Shown here in pieces: positions 8,337 to 17,080 of a stretch of 64,000 nt of DNA (position 1 is the stretch's first letter; each line of letters opens with the position of its first letter). The notes below the pieces were generated by a model that saw only the letters and a program-made list of their open reading frames with translations, was not told where the DNA came from and ran no database searches. The DNA lies in NCBI RefSeq assembly GCF_009877425.1, contig NZ_WXEY01000001.1:357832-421831 (forward strand). The letters are read 5' to 3'. This DNA comes from Heliomicrobium undosum (GTDB lineage: Bacteria; Bacillota; Desulfitobacteriia; Heliobacteriales; Heliobacteriaceae). A program made the position numbers and the translations under genes.

Positions 8337-10280
8337 CTACCGTGATTCTCCACGAAAAGCGATCTTGATCGGCGCCGGCGGCGCCTTGCGGATACTGGCC
8401 CAGGATCGGTCCGTATCAGCCAGTTCACGGGCGACACGGGCCACATTGGACGCCGTCAAGCCATAATCTTCCCGCAAAACGGAAACGGTGCCATGCTGCA
8501 CATATTCGTCAGGGATGCCGATCCGCCGGACGGAGCAGTGAACACCCTCCATCTCGAGCAATTCCAGGATCGCGCTGCCGAAGCCGCCGGCCAGCACATG
8601 CTCCTCGACAGTGACAATCTTGCCCGTTTCCCGGGCCTGCTTTACGATCAGTTCCTTATCGAGGGGCTTGACGAAACGGGCATTGACGACAGCCGCCCGG
8701 ATGCCTTCGGCCTCCAGCAGATCAGCCGCTTCCTCGGCGATACCGACCATGGCGCCGATGGCCACGATGGTCAAATCGCTCCCCTGCCGCAGCAATTCCC
8801 CCTTACCGATGGGCACCATTGTCAACTCTTCATCCAAGGTGACGCCGACGCCCGTCCCCCGGGGGTAGCGGACGGCGACAGGGCCTTCGTACTCCAGCGC
8901 CGTGTGGAGCATATGCTGCAACTCGTTTTCATCCTTCGGGGCCATCATCACCAGTTCCGGGATGTGGCGGAGGAAGGCGATGTCAAAGAGGCCGTGATGG
9001 GTCTCGCCGTCATCGCCGACGATGCCGCCGCGGTCGATGGCAAAGACGACGGGCGCCCGCTGCAGGCACACGTCATGAAAGACCTGGTCATAGGCGCGCT
9101 GCAAGAAGGTGGAGTAGATGGCGACGACGGGCCGCAGCCCCTGCAAGGCCAGCGCCGCCGACATGTTGACGGCGTGCTGCTCGGCGATGCCCACGTCGAA
9201 AAAGCGAGACGGAAAGGCGCGGGCGAAGGGCGTCATCCCCGTTCCGTCAGGCATGGCCGCCGTGACGCCGACGATGCGCTCGTCCTCTCGGGCCAGACGA
9301 AGCAGGGTGTCGCTAAAGACCTGTGTATAGGTGGGCGGCCCGGGGTTCTTTTTGACCTTGCCGGTCTCCACGTCAAAGGGACCGACGCCGTGAAAGACGC
9401 TCGGGTTGGTCTCGGCAGGCGCGTAGCCCTTGCCCTTTTTCGTCAACACGTGGACGAGGATGGGGCCTTTCAGCCGGCAGGCGTTGGTCATAACCTCCCG
9501 CAGTTGGCCCAGGTTGTGGCCGTCAATGGGGCCGAGGTAGGAAAAGCCGAGTTCTTCAAAGAGGATGCCCGGCACAACCAGGTGCTTGAAGCCGTCCTTC
9601 ATCTTCTCCATGACCTTCAGCACATGGCTGCCGATAGAGGGGATGCGCCGGACGATCTCCTCCACTTCCTCTTTGTTGCGGAAGTAGCGCGGGTCTGTCC
9701 GGATGCGCGACAGGTATGTAGACATGGCGCCGACGTTGTCAGCGATCGATTTTTCATTGTCATTGAGAACGACGATCATGTCGTTCCCAGCGTGGCCGGC
9801 GTGGTTCAAGGCCTCCAGGGCGATCCCGCCGGTCAGGGCGCCGTCGCCGATGACGGCGATCACCGCCCCCTCCTCTTTTTTCAGGTCCCGGGCAAAGGCG
9901 AAGCCCAGGGCCGCCGAAATGGAGGTGGAGCTATGCCCTGTGTTGAAGATATCGTGTTCGCTTTCGGAACGTTTCGGGAAACCAGCCATCCCCTTGTAGC
10001 GCCGCAGGGTGTGGAAATTGTTGTACCGTCCTGTCAACAACTTGTGCACGTAAGACTGATGACCCACATCCCAGATGATCTTGTCCTTCGGGGACTGGAA
10101 GACGAGGTGCAGCGCCAAGGTCAGCTCGACGACGCCAAGGTTCGGCGCCAGGTGGCCGCCGTTTTCCGATGTCGTCTGAATGATGACCTCACGAATCTCT
10201 TTCGCCAATTGGTCCAGTTCCGTTGCGGTGAGCTTTTGCAGGTCCCCGGGGTTCGAAATCTGGCTGAGAATTTGCGTCAT
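8337..10280 (-). CDS. dxs: 1-deoxy-D-xylulose-5-phosphate synthase
   Basis: 647 residues, slightly long because of a basic C-terminal tail ([19 protein letters not shown]). Thiamine-diphosphate enzyme: the N-terminal domain has [30 protein letters not shown] and the GDGALTGG cofactor motif; the central Pyr domain has [18 protein letters not shown] and [12 protein letters not shown]; the C-terminal transketolase domain ends with the DEYVQHG region. It makes DXP from pyruvate and glyceraldehyde-3-phosphate, the entry to the MEP isoprenoid pathway; ispA, also in this window, acts downstream in that pathway. The ATG at 10278-10280 has GGGAAGGTG upstream. Confidence 0.97.
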   Translation of the reverse strand: MTQILSQISNPGDLQKLTATELDQLAKEIREVIIQTTSENGGHLAPNLGVVELTLALHLVFQSPKDKIIWDVGHQSYVHKLLTGRYNNFHTLRRYKGMAGFPKRSESEHDIFNTGHSSTSISAALGFAFARDLKKEEGAVIAVIGDGALTGGIALEALNHAGHAGNDMIVVLNDNEKSIADNVGAMSTYLSRIRTDPRYFRNKEEVEEIVRRIPSIGSHVLKVMEKMKDGFKHLVVPGILFEELGFSYLGPIDGHNLGQLREVMTNACRLKGPILVHVLTKKGKGYAPAETNPSVFHGVGPFDVETGKVKKNPGPPTYTQVFSDTLLRLAREDERIVGVTAAMPDGTGMTPFARAFPSRFFDVGIAEQHAVNMSAALALQGLRPVVAIYSTFLQRAYDQVFHDVCLQRAPVVFAIDRGGIVGDDGETHHGLFDIAFLRHIPELVMMAPKDENELQHMLHTALEYEGPVAVRYPRGTGVGVTLDEELTMVPIGKGELLRQGSDLTIVAIGAMVGIAEEAADLLEAEGIRAAVVNARFVKPLDKELIVKQARETGKIVTVEEHVLAGGFGSAILELLEMEGVHCSVRRIGIPDEYVQHGTVSVLREDYGLTASNVARVARELADTDRSWASIRKAPPAPIKIAFRGESR

Positions 10281-10301
10281 CTATCGGGTCACCTTCCCTC
10301 T

Positions 10302-10324
10302 ACAGCGTTCAATCCAGGCGCTGT
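10302..10324 (-). repeat. Small inverted repeat in the dxs leader
   Basis: ACAGCG (10302-10307) and CGCTGT (10319-10324) can form a hairpin immediately upstream of the dxs ribosome site. It has no T-tract, so it is not a terminator; a role in mRNA stability or translation is only a possibility. Confidence 0.35.
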
Positions 10325-10351
10325 TTCCCGTCACATGTTTTTTGACGACTC

Positions 10352-10382
10352 TTGTCGGCAGAACCCTATAATCGCTATGACT
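10352..10382 (+). promoter_or_regulatory. Candidate promoter for the FHA-domain gene
   Basis: A perfect TATAAT (10377-10382) with TTGTCG (10352-10357) 19 bases upstream, facing right. The leader to the ATG would be about 130 bases. The spacer is two bases longer than ideal. It overlaps the start region of the divergent dxs transcript. Confidence 0.4.
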
Positions 10383-10411
10383 CTAAAAATATCTGACCCT
10401 GATTATATCAC

Positions 10412-10440
10412 GAAAAATCTGTCCCATCAAAGATTGTGGA
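10412..10440 (-). promoter_or_regulatory. Sigma-A type promoter of dxs-tlyA
   Basis: On the minus strand TTGATG (10435-10440), 17 bases, TATAAT (10412-10417): a near-consensus housekeeping promoter. Predicted start is near 10405, giving a 125-base leader before the dxs ATG. Confidence 0.65.
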
Positions 10441-10519
10441 ACCTTTTTTAAGCTAGGCGGTGGAGGATATCGGCGCTTTCGTGTCGAAACGGTTGACCGT
10501 TCAGACAGGAGGTTCGTCA

Positions 10520-12589
10520 ATGATTTTATCGAAAAAAATAAGAAAAGGGGTTGGCCTTGTCGTCGCCGCGCTGCTGCTCGGACAGGCCAGCCTGACAACA
10601 GTGGCCGATGCCGCTGATCCCCTGCCGCCGGATGTCTCTGTTGTGGAACTGGCGAAACCGGCGGTGGTGCAGGTACGCGCCGGCGCCACGGCCACCTTCC
10701 GCTTCTCTGACCGGGCCTGGCCGGTGGCGGTGGGCGGCACTGCCTCGGGCTTCATTGTCAATCCGGACGGCGCCGTGGTCACCTCATCGCGCATCATCGA
10801 ACTGCTGCAAAAGGATGATACGGCCATCCGCAACGCCCTGGCGGAGCGCTTCTTCAACGAGGTGCAAAAACAGGTGGGCCACAGGCTGAGCGAGACGGAG
10901 CGCCTTGGCGTGGCCGAAAACACGACGCTCATCGAAGAGGTCAAGGTGTACAAGCAGGTCGTCCTGTCTGACGGGCAGGCGGTGGACTTCGATATCCGGT
11001 GGACCGGCTCCCCGCCGCCGGAAGCGCTGACGACCAGCACGCCCGTCTACTCCTCCCGCCCCGTTCCCCGCATCCAGCGTCCCGTCACCGGCGAGGGCGT
11101 CGAGAACCTCGGAGAAGGGGTCTCTCCGGTGATCACGGAGCCCGTCACGGTCAAAGAGCCGGAACAGACGCCTGAACCGATCATTCCCCTCAGCGCCAAC
11201 AAGGAATTCGATCCCGTCCAAGAATTGGCCGTCCTCAAGATCAACGCCAGCAACCTTCCCTCCCTGCCGCTGATGGCGGCTGACAAAGACGATGTGGGTC
11301 AAAGAGCCACCGTCATCGGCTACGCCGGCAATGCCGATGCGACGGCGCTCCTCGCGCCGGCCAGCCTGATGAGCGTGGCTGTCAGCTCCGGCAGCGTGAC
11401 GGCGACCAAGTCGGGAAAAATGAACGCCAACTACGGGCCGCTGATCGACGTGGAGGCCACCATCGGCCCCGCCGGCGCCGGCGGACCGGTCATCACCGAC
11501 AAAGGCGAGATCATCGGACTCGCTGGCCGGACGGCGCGGGCCATCGGCGTCTATCCGGTGATCAACACCCAGGCGGTCCTGGCGGCCCTGGGCAAGTCAG
11601 GCCTTAGCAACGCCAGCGAGCCCTCGGAAGCGACGCGTGTCTACGCCTCGGCCCTGGACATGTTCAGCAATGGCCACATGTCGAAGACGATGAGCATCCT
11701 GGAGGATCTGCTCAAGCTCTGCCCCCACCACGGCCCGGCCAAAGCGCTGATGACAGAAGCGCGCCAGCGCAAGGAGGCCGGCGATGACAACATCTACTGG
11801 CCGGACATGGCCCTCTACGGCGGCATCACCCTGGCGCTGATCGCCGCAGGCGGCGGATATATGGGGCTGCGCTACCGCAAGCTCGGGCCGGCGGCTTTCC
11901 CACCGGCGCTTAGACGGTTGATGAGCCGGTTAGGGGCGAAGAAGGGGACCGACAGGGGGGCCGAAGGAGACGGAAGCGCCGCCGAGAGCGCAGCGACGAA
12001 GGAAAAACCGATTTCCTTTTATATTCCCAAGGATCCGCCAGATTCTTCCGCGCCTGCACCGGGCGTCTCACCGGCGCCTTCCATGGGCGATGTGCTGGAG
12101 TTTCCCTTTGCGGCCCCCTCCAAGCCTTCGGCCCAAGCGAAGGAGAACAAGGAACGTCCGGGACTCATGGTGGCCGCTGCTTCCGATTCGGCTGTCGACG
12201 CCTTGCCGGCGCCGTCGCAACCGTCGGTCGCCGGCAAGGTGGCCTCGCTCTGGCGGACACCGAAGGCAGACGCCAAGCCGGTCATCGAATTCATCTCCGG
12301 ACCGCTGACCGGTCGCCGGATGGTCGTCCCCCGGGAGGGACTGCTCGTCGGCCGCGACCCCTTAACTTGCCAAGTCGTGCTCGATGACCCCTTCATCTCC
12401 AAGCAGCACATCTTTGTCGGCCCTGACCCGCTCGATAAGACAGCGATCATCGTTACCGACAAGGGATCGACGAACGGCACCTTCCTGGATTCTCCTGCTG
12501 GGGAGCGACTGGAGGGGACACGGACATTGCAGAACGGCGATCAGGTGTACCTGGGGCAGCGGAACGCCTTCGTTTTACGGTTCGAGTAA
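10520..12589 (+). CDS. Secreted trypsin/HtrA-like pseudoprotease fused to an FHA domain
   Basis: 689 residues from the ATG at 10520, with AGGAGG eight bases upstream. Signal peptide 1-31. Residues about 35-360 resemble an HtrA-type serine protease (GTASGFIVNPDGAVVTSSRI; ELAVLKINASNLPSLPL; GPAGAGGPVITDKGEIIGLAG), but the catalytic places are altered: the His of the usual TNAHV is R91, the Asp of DLAVLK is E235, and the Ser of GNSGGP is A320. There follow a short helical TPR-like stretch (371-420), one transmembrane segment (about 431-450), a Pro/Ala/Ser-rich linker and a C-terminal FHA phosphothreonine-binding domain (about 587-689; VGRDPLTCQVVLDDPFISKQHIFV, DKGSTNGTFL). The protein would have its dead protease domain outside and the FHA domain inside the cell. 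Unlike its neighbours it is on the plus strand and stands alone. Confidence 0.8.
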   Translation: MILSKKIRKGVGLVVAALLLGQASLTTVADAADPLPPDVSVVELAKPAVVQVRAGATATFRFSDRAWPVAVGGTASGFIVNPDGAVVTSSRIIELLQKDDTAIRNALAERFFNEVQKQVGHRLSETERLGVAENTTLIEEVKVYKQVVLSDGQAVDFDIRWTGSPPPEALTTSTPVYSSRPVPRIQRPVTGEGVENLGEGVSPVITEPVTVKEPEQTPEPIIPLSANKEFDPVQELAVLKINASNLPSLPLMAADKDDVGQRATVIGYAGNADATALLAPASLMSVAVSSGSVTATKSGKMNANYGPLIDVEATIGPAGAGGPVITDKGEIIGLAGRTARAIGVYPVINTQAVLAALGKSGLSNASEPSEATRVYASALDMFSNGHMSKTMSILEDLLKLCPHHGPAKALMTEARQRKEAGDDNIYWPDMALYGGITLALIAAGGGYMGLRYRKLGPAAFPPALRRLMSRLGAKKGTDRGAEGDGSAAESAATKEKPISFYIPKDPPDSSAPAPGVSPAPSMGDVLEFPFAAPSKPSAQAKENKERPGLMVAAASDSAVDALPAPSQPSVAGKVASLWRTPKADAKPVIEFISGPLTGRRMVVPREGLLVGRDPLTCQVVLDDPFISKQHIFVGPDPLDKTAIIVTDKGSTNGTFLDSPAGERLEGTRTLQNGDQVYLGQRNAFVLRFE

Positions 12590-12643
12590 AAAACGTCTAC
12601 TCCAGTATTTCATGTCTCTCGAAATCTTAAATCTTAAGCGAAA

Positions 12644-12690
12644 AAACCCGGCCCTCGCCGTCCTTTCGGGGATGAGCGAGGGCCGGGTTT
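12644..12690 (+). terminator. Terminator-like hairpin after the FHA gene
   Basis: A 15-bp perfect stem (12644-12658 with 12676-12690) with a 17-nt loop, ending GGGTTTCTTATG. The A-rich 5' arm would let it work from either side. 12590-12893 holds no gene: only this hairpin and the next one. Confidence 0.65.
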
Positions 12691-12782
12691 CTTATGTAAT
12701 GACGTTCGTCTGCTGACAAAGTCTGCTGCCTATCTTCTATGAATGTTAGATGAATTGAGCTAAATTCTCCGTCTAGCGTTAA

Positions 12783-12829
12783 AAAACGGCTCTCACCCAT
12801 CCTTTTCAGGAATGGGTGAGAGCCGTTTT
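12783..12829. terminator. Bidirectional terminator between the FHA gene and ispA
   Basis: An 18-bp perfect stem (12783-12800 with 12812-12829, 11-nt loop) flanked by A-tract on the left and TTTT on the right, so it ends on T-runs in both directions. It lies about 65 bases past the ispA stop and about 190 past the FHA gene. Confidence 0.8.
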
Positions 12830-12893
12830 AATCTATGCCCAAAAACCATGGGTGAAACAACAGGAACACTTTGTCACGGCCTATATCGTCCAA

Positions 12894-13784
12894 CTAATTT
12901 TCCCGCACCAATAGATACCGCGCCAGTTCCCGCAGTAACTCCGCCTTCTCATCAAACCCATCAAGGCTGTCCAAGGCCGCCTGGACGACCCGCTCCGCCT
13001 CCTGGCGCGCCTTCTCCAGGCCCAAAAGCGCCGGGTAGGTGGCCTTGTTGTTCTTCTCATCGCTGCCGACGGGCTTGCCGATTTTTTCCGGATCGCCCTG
13101 GATGTCGAGCAAATCGTCGGTGATCTGGAAGGCGAGGCCAAGGTGGTCGCCGTAGCGGGAAAGCGCCTCCACCTGTTCGGGAGAGCCGCCGCCGAGGAGG
13201 GCTCCGATGCGCAAAGAGGCGCGGATCAGCGCGCCCGTTTTGTGGGCGTGTATGTACTCCATGGTGGCAAAATCGATCTGCTTGTTTTCCGATTCCATGT
13301 CCACGACTTGACCGCCTATCATGCCCAGGCTCCCAGCGGCCTCGGCCAGTTCGGCAATCACCTGGAGGACGAGGGCCGGCGATTGGCCGGAACGGAGCCC
13401 CTCTTCGGCGAGGACGCCGAAGGCGCGCGTCAGCAGGCCGTCACCGGCCAAGATGGCGGTGGCTTCGCCGAAGACCACGTGGTTCGTCGGCATGCCCCGG
13501 CGCAGGTCATCATCGTCCATGGCCGGCAGGTCGTCATGGATCAGTGAGTAGGTATGGATCATCTCCAGTGCGCAGGCAGCGGCCATCACCGCATCTTCAT
13601 CGCCGCCGACAGCGCGGCAGCCGGCCAGGACCAGCACGGGGCGCAGGCGCTTGCCCCCGGCAAAGAGGCTGTAGCGCATGGCCTTATGGATCACCGGCGG
13701 CGCCACATCCTCCGCCGGCATGTAGCGGGACAGGGCCGCATCAACTTTGCTGTTCAGTTGCTTCATTTCCGCCTTTAGGTCCAC
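12894..13784 (-). CDS. ispA: Polyprenyl (farnesyl/geranylgeranyl) diphosphate synthase
   Basis: 296 residues. The first Asp-rich motif reads HDDLPAMDDDDLRRG (D84, D85, D90), with the two-residue insertion typical of bacterial farnesyl-diphosphate synthases; the second is ITDDLLDIQGD. GGKRLRPVLV near residue 43 and GKPVGSDEKNNKATYPALLG at the end of the fold are also diagnostic. It condenses isopentenyl diphosphate with allylic diphosphates in the cytoplasm. Chain length cannot be fixed from sequence alone. The GTG at 13782-13784 has AAGGGG upstream inside the xseB end; the stop of xseB is two bases away, so the three genes xseA-xseB-ispA form one operon, as in Bacillus. Confidence 0.93.
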   Translation of the reverse strand: MDLKAEMKQLNSKVDAALSRYMPAEDVAPPVIHKAMRYSLFAGGKRLRPVLVLAGCRAVGGDEDAVMAAACALEMIHTYSLIHDDLPAMDDDDLRRGMPTNHVVFGEATAILAGDGLLTRAFGVLAEEGLRSGQSPALVLQVIAELAEAAGSLGMIGGQVVDMESENKQIDFATMEYIHAHKTGALIRASLRIGALLGGGSPEQVEALSRYGDHLGLAFQITDDLLDIQGDPEKIGKPVGSDEKNNKATYPALLGLEKARQEAERVVQAALDSLDGFDEKAELLRELARYLLVREN

Positions 13785-13786
13785 GC

Positions 13787-14035
13787 TTATTCCCCTTCCT
13801 CAAATCGCTCTTCGACGACGGTCGCGCCGTCAGGGGTATCGATCAGCCGCTGCACCTTGGCCTCGTAGGCGTCCAACTGGGAATGGCAGTGACGGACCAG
13901 GCCGATGCCCTCCTGAAACAGCTTTAAGGATTCATCCAAGGGCGCATCGCCCGTTTCCAGCGACCGCACCACCTCTTCGAGGCGACCGATGGCCGCTTCG
14001 TAGGTCAGATTTGGGTTTGCTTTCCCATTTGCCAC
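13787..14035 (-). CDS. xseB: Exodeoxyribonuclease VII small subunit
   Basis: 82 residues, usual for the family, from the GTG at 14033-14035 with AAGGGAG upstream. The small all-helical fold is recognisable: LTYEAAIGRLEEVVRSLETGDAPLDESLKLFQEGIGLVRHCHSQLDAYEAKVQ. The start lies inside the last 31 bases of xseA, so the subunits are translated from one message with overlap, fitting a multi-small-subunit complex. Confidence 0.92.
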   Translation of the reverse strand: MANGKANPNLTYEAAIGRLEEVVRSLETGDAPLDESLKLFQEGIGLVRHCHSQLDAYEAKVQRLIDTPDGATVVEERFEEGE

Positions 14036-15378
14036 CGCCGATTCTCCCTTCTCTCTTCCACGCGGCAGGTCAGTTCGCCGCGCTGCAATACGATATCCAC
14101 CCGTTCCCCTTCCGCCACGCCAGCACTGTCGCGAAGGACGTGTCCAGTCGGGTCCAGGCAAATTGCAAAACCACGGTCTAAAACGGCCAAGGGGCTGAGG
14201 GCGTCGAGCAGCCCCGCCTGCATGACCAGTTCCCGCCGCCGGTTCTGCTGTTCTTTTTGAACGGCTGCGATCAGCCGGTTTTTCAGGTCTTCCGTCCGGT
14301 CCCGCTTCTGGCGCAGGCGCTGGGGCGACGCCGCCGAAAGGAGACGCACCTCCAGTTCCTTGAGCCGTCCCCGCAGTTGGGCCGCCCGGCTGAGCGACAC
14401 GGCCCGGCGCAGCCGCTCCTCAAACTGGTCTATGCGCTGGCGCGGGACGCGGAGCCTTACCATCGGGTTATTGAGCGACGGCCGTCCGGCCAGGGCCGAC
14501 AGCGCCCGCCGTTCCCGGGCCAGGCGCACCGTCGTGGCCCGTTGCAACTGCAAGGCCAGGTCGTCAACACGACCGTGCAAGGCGCTGTAGAGGGGAACGA
14601 CCAGTTCCGCCGCCGCTGACGGCGTGGCGGCCCGCACATCGGCCACCAGATCGGTGAGGGACACGTCCGATTCGTGGCCCACCGCCGACACAACCGGGAC
14701 AGGGCAGGCAGCGATGGCCCGGCAGAGGGCTTCATCGTTAAAGGCCCACAAATCCTCCCGTGAACCGCCGCCTCGACCGATGATCACCACATCGACACCG
14801 GGCACGCGGACGATCAGTTGCAGTGCCCGGATCAGGCTCGGCACGGCCTCTTCCCCTTGCACGACGGCTGGAGCGAAGGCGATGTTCATGGCCGGGAATC
14901 GGCGTTTAATCACAGAAAACAAGTCTCGGATGGCCGCCCCGGTCGGCGCCGTCACAATGCCCACCTTGCGGGGCAGCGGCGGCAGGGGACGCTTGTGTTC
15001 GGCGGCGAAAAGGCCGTCCGCTTCGAGCCGTCTTTTCGCCTGCTCCAGGGCAAGAAAGATGCCGCCCAGCCCGGCCGGCTCCATCTCTTCGGCGTAGATC
15101 TGATAGATGCCGTCGCGCGGATAGACGCTCACCTGCCCACGCACGATCACGTTCAGGCCGTTTTCGGGACGGAAGGAGAGGTAGCGGTTTTTGCCGCGAA
15201 ACATGACGGCTTTGACAACGCTATCCCTGTCTTTCAAGGTGAAGTACATATGGCCAGACGTGTGATGCTTGTAGTTGGAGATCTCCCCTTGCACCCACAC
15301 ATCGGCCAGCCGGGGCGCCTTTTCAAGGAGCCCCTGGATGTAGGTATTCAACTGGGTGACAGACCAGATCTTGTCCAT
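14005..15378 (-). CDS. xseA: Exodeoxyribonuclease VII large subunit
   Basis: 457 residues. An N-terminal OB-fold (WSVTQLNTYIQGLLEKAPRL...) is followed by the catalytic region with KVGIVTAPTGAAIRDL and the GRGGGSREDLWAFNDE block, then AVGHESDVSLTDLVADVRAATPSAAAE and a long coiled-coil C-terminal arm (about 270-400) that binds XseB. It degrades single-stranded DNA to acid-soluble fragments in repair. The ATG at 15376-15378 has AAAAGGGGG upstream. 292 bases with only a terminator separate it from nfnB upstream. Confidence 0.96.
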   Translation of the reverse strand: MDKIWSVTQLNTYIQGLLEKAPRLADVWVQGEISNYKHHTSGHMYFTLKDRDSVVKAVMFRGKNRYLSFRPENGLNVIVRGQVSVYPRDGIYQIYAEEMEPAGLGGIFLALEQAKRRLEADGLFAAEHKRPLPPLPRKVGIVTAPTGAAIRDLFSVIKRRFPAMNIAFAPAVVQGEEAVPSLIRALQLIVRVPGVDVVIIGRGGGSREDLWAFNDEALCRAIAACPVPVVSAVGHESDVSLTDLVADVRAATPSAAAELVVPLYSALHGRVDDLALQLQRATTVRLARERRALSALAGRPSLNNPMVRLRVPRQRIDQFEERLRRAVSLSRAAQLRGRLKELEVRLLSAASPQRLRQKRDRTEDLKNRLIAAVQKEQQNRRRELVMQAGLLDALSPLAVLDRGFAICLDPTGHVLRDSAGVAEGERVDIVLQRGELTCRVEERRENRRWQMGKQTQI

Positions 15379-15620
15379 CGGCGGCCCCCTTTTTGGCTCA
15401 ATGCGCTGCGCTGGCGTGTCTCATCAACGCTACGCTGGAATGGATTCATCAAAACAGTTCGGCAAAAGAGGCAGCCGAATGGGGCGAGCGGAAGTAATGG
15501 ACGCACCTGCGAAATTTTTTCGCGACACCGCCCCGGAAATCCTGCCAAGCGGTGTCAATCGCAAAACATGCGCTCCCCTAAAACGAATAGTGTATCCATT
15601 TTACCGCCCGCTCAGAGGCT

Positions 15621-15650
15621 TGAAAAGGAAAAAGCGCCGCAACGCAGCGC
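15621..15650 (-). terminator. Terminator of nfnA-nfnB
   Basis: A 7-bp GC-rich stem with one G-U pair (15634-15640 with 15644-15650, 3-nt loop) is followed on the minus strand by TTTTTCCTTTTC, 20 bases past the nfnB stop. Confidence 0.7.
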
Positions 15651-15670
15651 CTTTTTCATATATCTTACTT

Positions 15671-17080
15671 CTAGTTCGCCGCCTCGGCCGCCTTCGCCGT
15701 AATGTAGGCGTCGATGGCCTGGGCCGCCTTCTTGCCGGCGCCCATGGCCAGGATGACCGTGGCGGCGCCAGTGACGATGTCCCCGCCGGCAAAGACGCCG
15801 GGGATGGAAGTGCGGCCTTCTTCATCGGCGACAATGTTGCCGCGACGGTTCAGTTCCAGGCCGGCCGTCGACTTGGTAGCCAAGGGGTTCGGCCCCGTGC
15901 CGATGGCGACGATGACCGTGTCCATGTCCATGACAAACTCAGAGCCGGGGATCGCGACCGGCTTGCGCCGTCCCGAGGCGTCGGGTTCGCCCAGTTCGTA
16001 GCGGAGGCACTTCATCGCCTTTACCCAGCCGTTCTCATCGCCGATGATCTCGACGGGATTGGTGAGGAGCTTGAACTGAACGCCTTCCTCGCGGGCGTGT
16101 TCGATCTCCTCGGCCCGGGCCGGCATCTCCTTGTCGGAGCGGCGGTAGACGATGGTGACCTCTTCCGCGCCGAGGCGCACAGCCGTGCGGGCGGCGTCCA
16201 TGGCCACGTTGCCTGCGCCCAGGACGGCCACCTTGCGGCCCAGTTTGACGGGCGTGCCGTATTCGGGGAAGCGGAAGCCCTTCATCAGGTTCGTCCGCGT
16301 CAAAAACTCGTTGGCCGAAAAGACGCCGCAGAGGTTTTCGCCGGGAATGCCCATGAAGTTGGGCAGACCCGCGCCGGTGCCGAGGAAGACGGCGGCATAG
16401 CCCTGTTCGTTCATCAGTTCTTCCACCGTCATGGACGGCCCGATGACGACGTTAAACTGCAACTCCACGCCGAGTTGACGCAGGTTGGCGATCTCTTTAT
16501 CGACGATCGCCTTGGGCAGACGAAACTCGGGAATGCCGTACATAAGCACGCCGCCGGCGGTGTGCAAGGCCTCGAAGACGGTCACGGCGTAGCCAAGTTT
16601 GGCAAGCTCGGCGGCGCAGGTGAGGCCGGCCGGGCCGGCGCCGATGACAGCAACCTTGGCGCCCTTGGCCGGGGCGGCTTCGGTCGCGCTCGCGCCCTGG
16701 GCCATCTCCCAGTCGGCGACAAAGCGCTCCAGCCGCCCGATGGCGACCGGTTCCGACTTGATGCCCAGGATGCACTTTTCTTCGCACTGGCTCTCCTGGG
16801 GGCAGACGCGGCCGCAGATGGCGGGCAGCGCGTTTTTCTCTTTCAGCTTCACCGCTGCGCCGGCGAAATCGCGCTCGGCGACGGCTTTAATGAAATCGGG
16901 AATCAGCACCTCGACGGGGCATCCTTCCCGGCATTTGGGCTTTTTGCACTGGATGCAGCGGGCGGCTTCCTTGACGGCCTGCTCCTCCGTATAGCCGAGG
17001 GCGACTTCGTCAAAATTGGCGCGGCGGACCTGGGGGTCCTGGCAGGGCATCTCCTGACGGATCTTTTCCTTTAATGACAC
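15671..17080 (-). CDS. nfnB: NfnB: large subunit of electron-bifurcating NADH-dependent ferredoxin:NADP oxidoreductase
   Basis: 469 residues, related to the glutamate synthase small chain. The N-terminal Cys-rich region (CIQCKKPKCREGCP and CGRVCPQESQCEEKC) binds two [4Fe-4S] clusters. Two Rossmann domains follow: GAGPAGLTCAAELA for FAD and VLGAGNVAMDAARTAVRLGAEEV for NADPH. Alone it could be called gltD/gltA, but it overlaps by 10 bases a gene for the cognate NfnA partner, which points to the bifurcating complex that balances NADH, NADPH and ferredoxin in anaerobes. GTG start at 17078-17080 with GGGGGG upstream. Confidence 0.9.
   Translation of the reverse strand: MSLKEKIRQEMPCQDPQVRRANFDEVALGYTEEQAVKEAARCIQCKKPKCREGCPVEVLIPDFIKAVAERDFAGAAVKLKEKNALPAICGRVCPQESQCEEKCILGIKSEPVAIGRLERFVADWEMAQGASATEAAPAKGAKVAVIGAGPAGLTCAAELAKLGYAVTVFEALHTAGGVLMYGIPEFRLPKAIVDKEIANLRQLGVELQFNVVIGPSMTVEELMNEQGYAAVFLGTGAGLPNFMGIPGENLCGVFSANEFLTRTNLMKGFRFPEYGTPVKLGRKVAVLGAGNVAMDAARTAVRLGAEEVTIVYRRSDKEMPARAEEIEHAREEGVQFKLLTNPVEIIGDENGWVKAMKCLRYELGEPDASGRRKPVAIPGSEFVMDMDTVIVAIGTGPNPLATKSTAGLELNRRGNIVADEEGRTSIPGVFAGGDIVTGAATVILAMGAGKKAAQAIDAYITAKAAEAAN

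Noticed and set aside
8493..10451. A 652-codon open frame on the plus strand opposite dxs
   Set aside because: It is the antisense shadow of dxs in a high-GC gene; no ribosome site, no family motifs, composition typical of a reverse frame.
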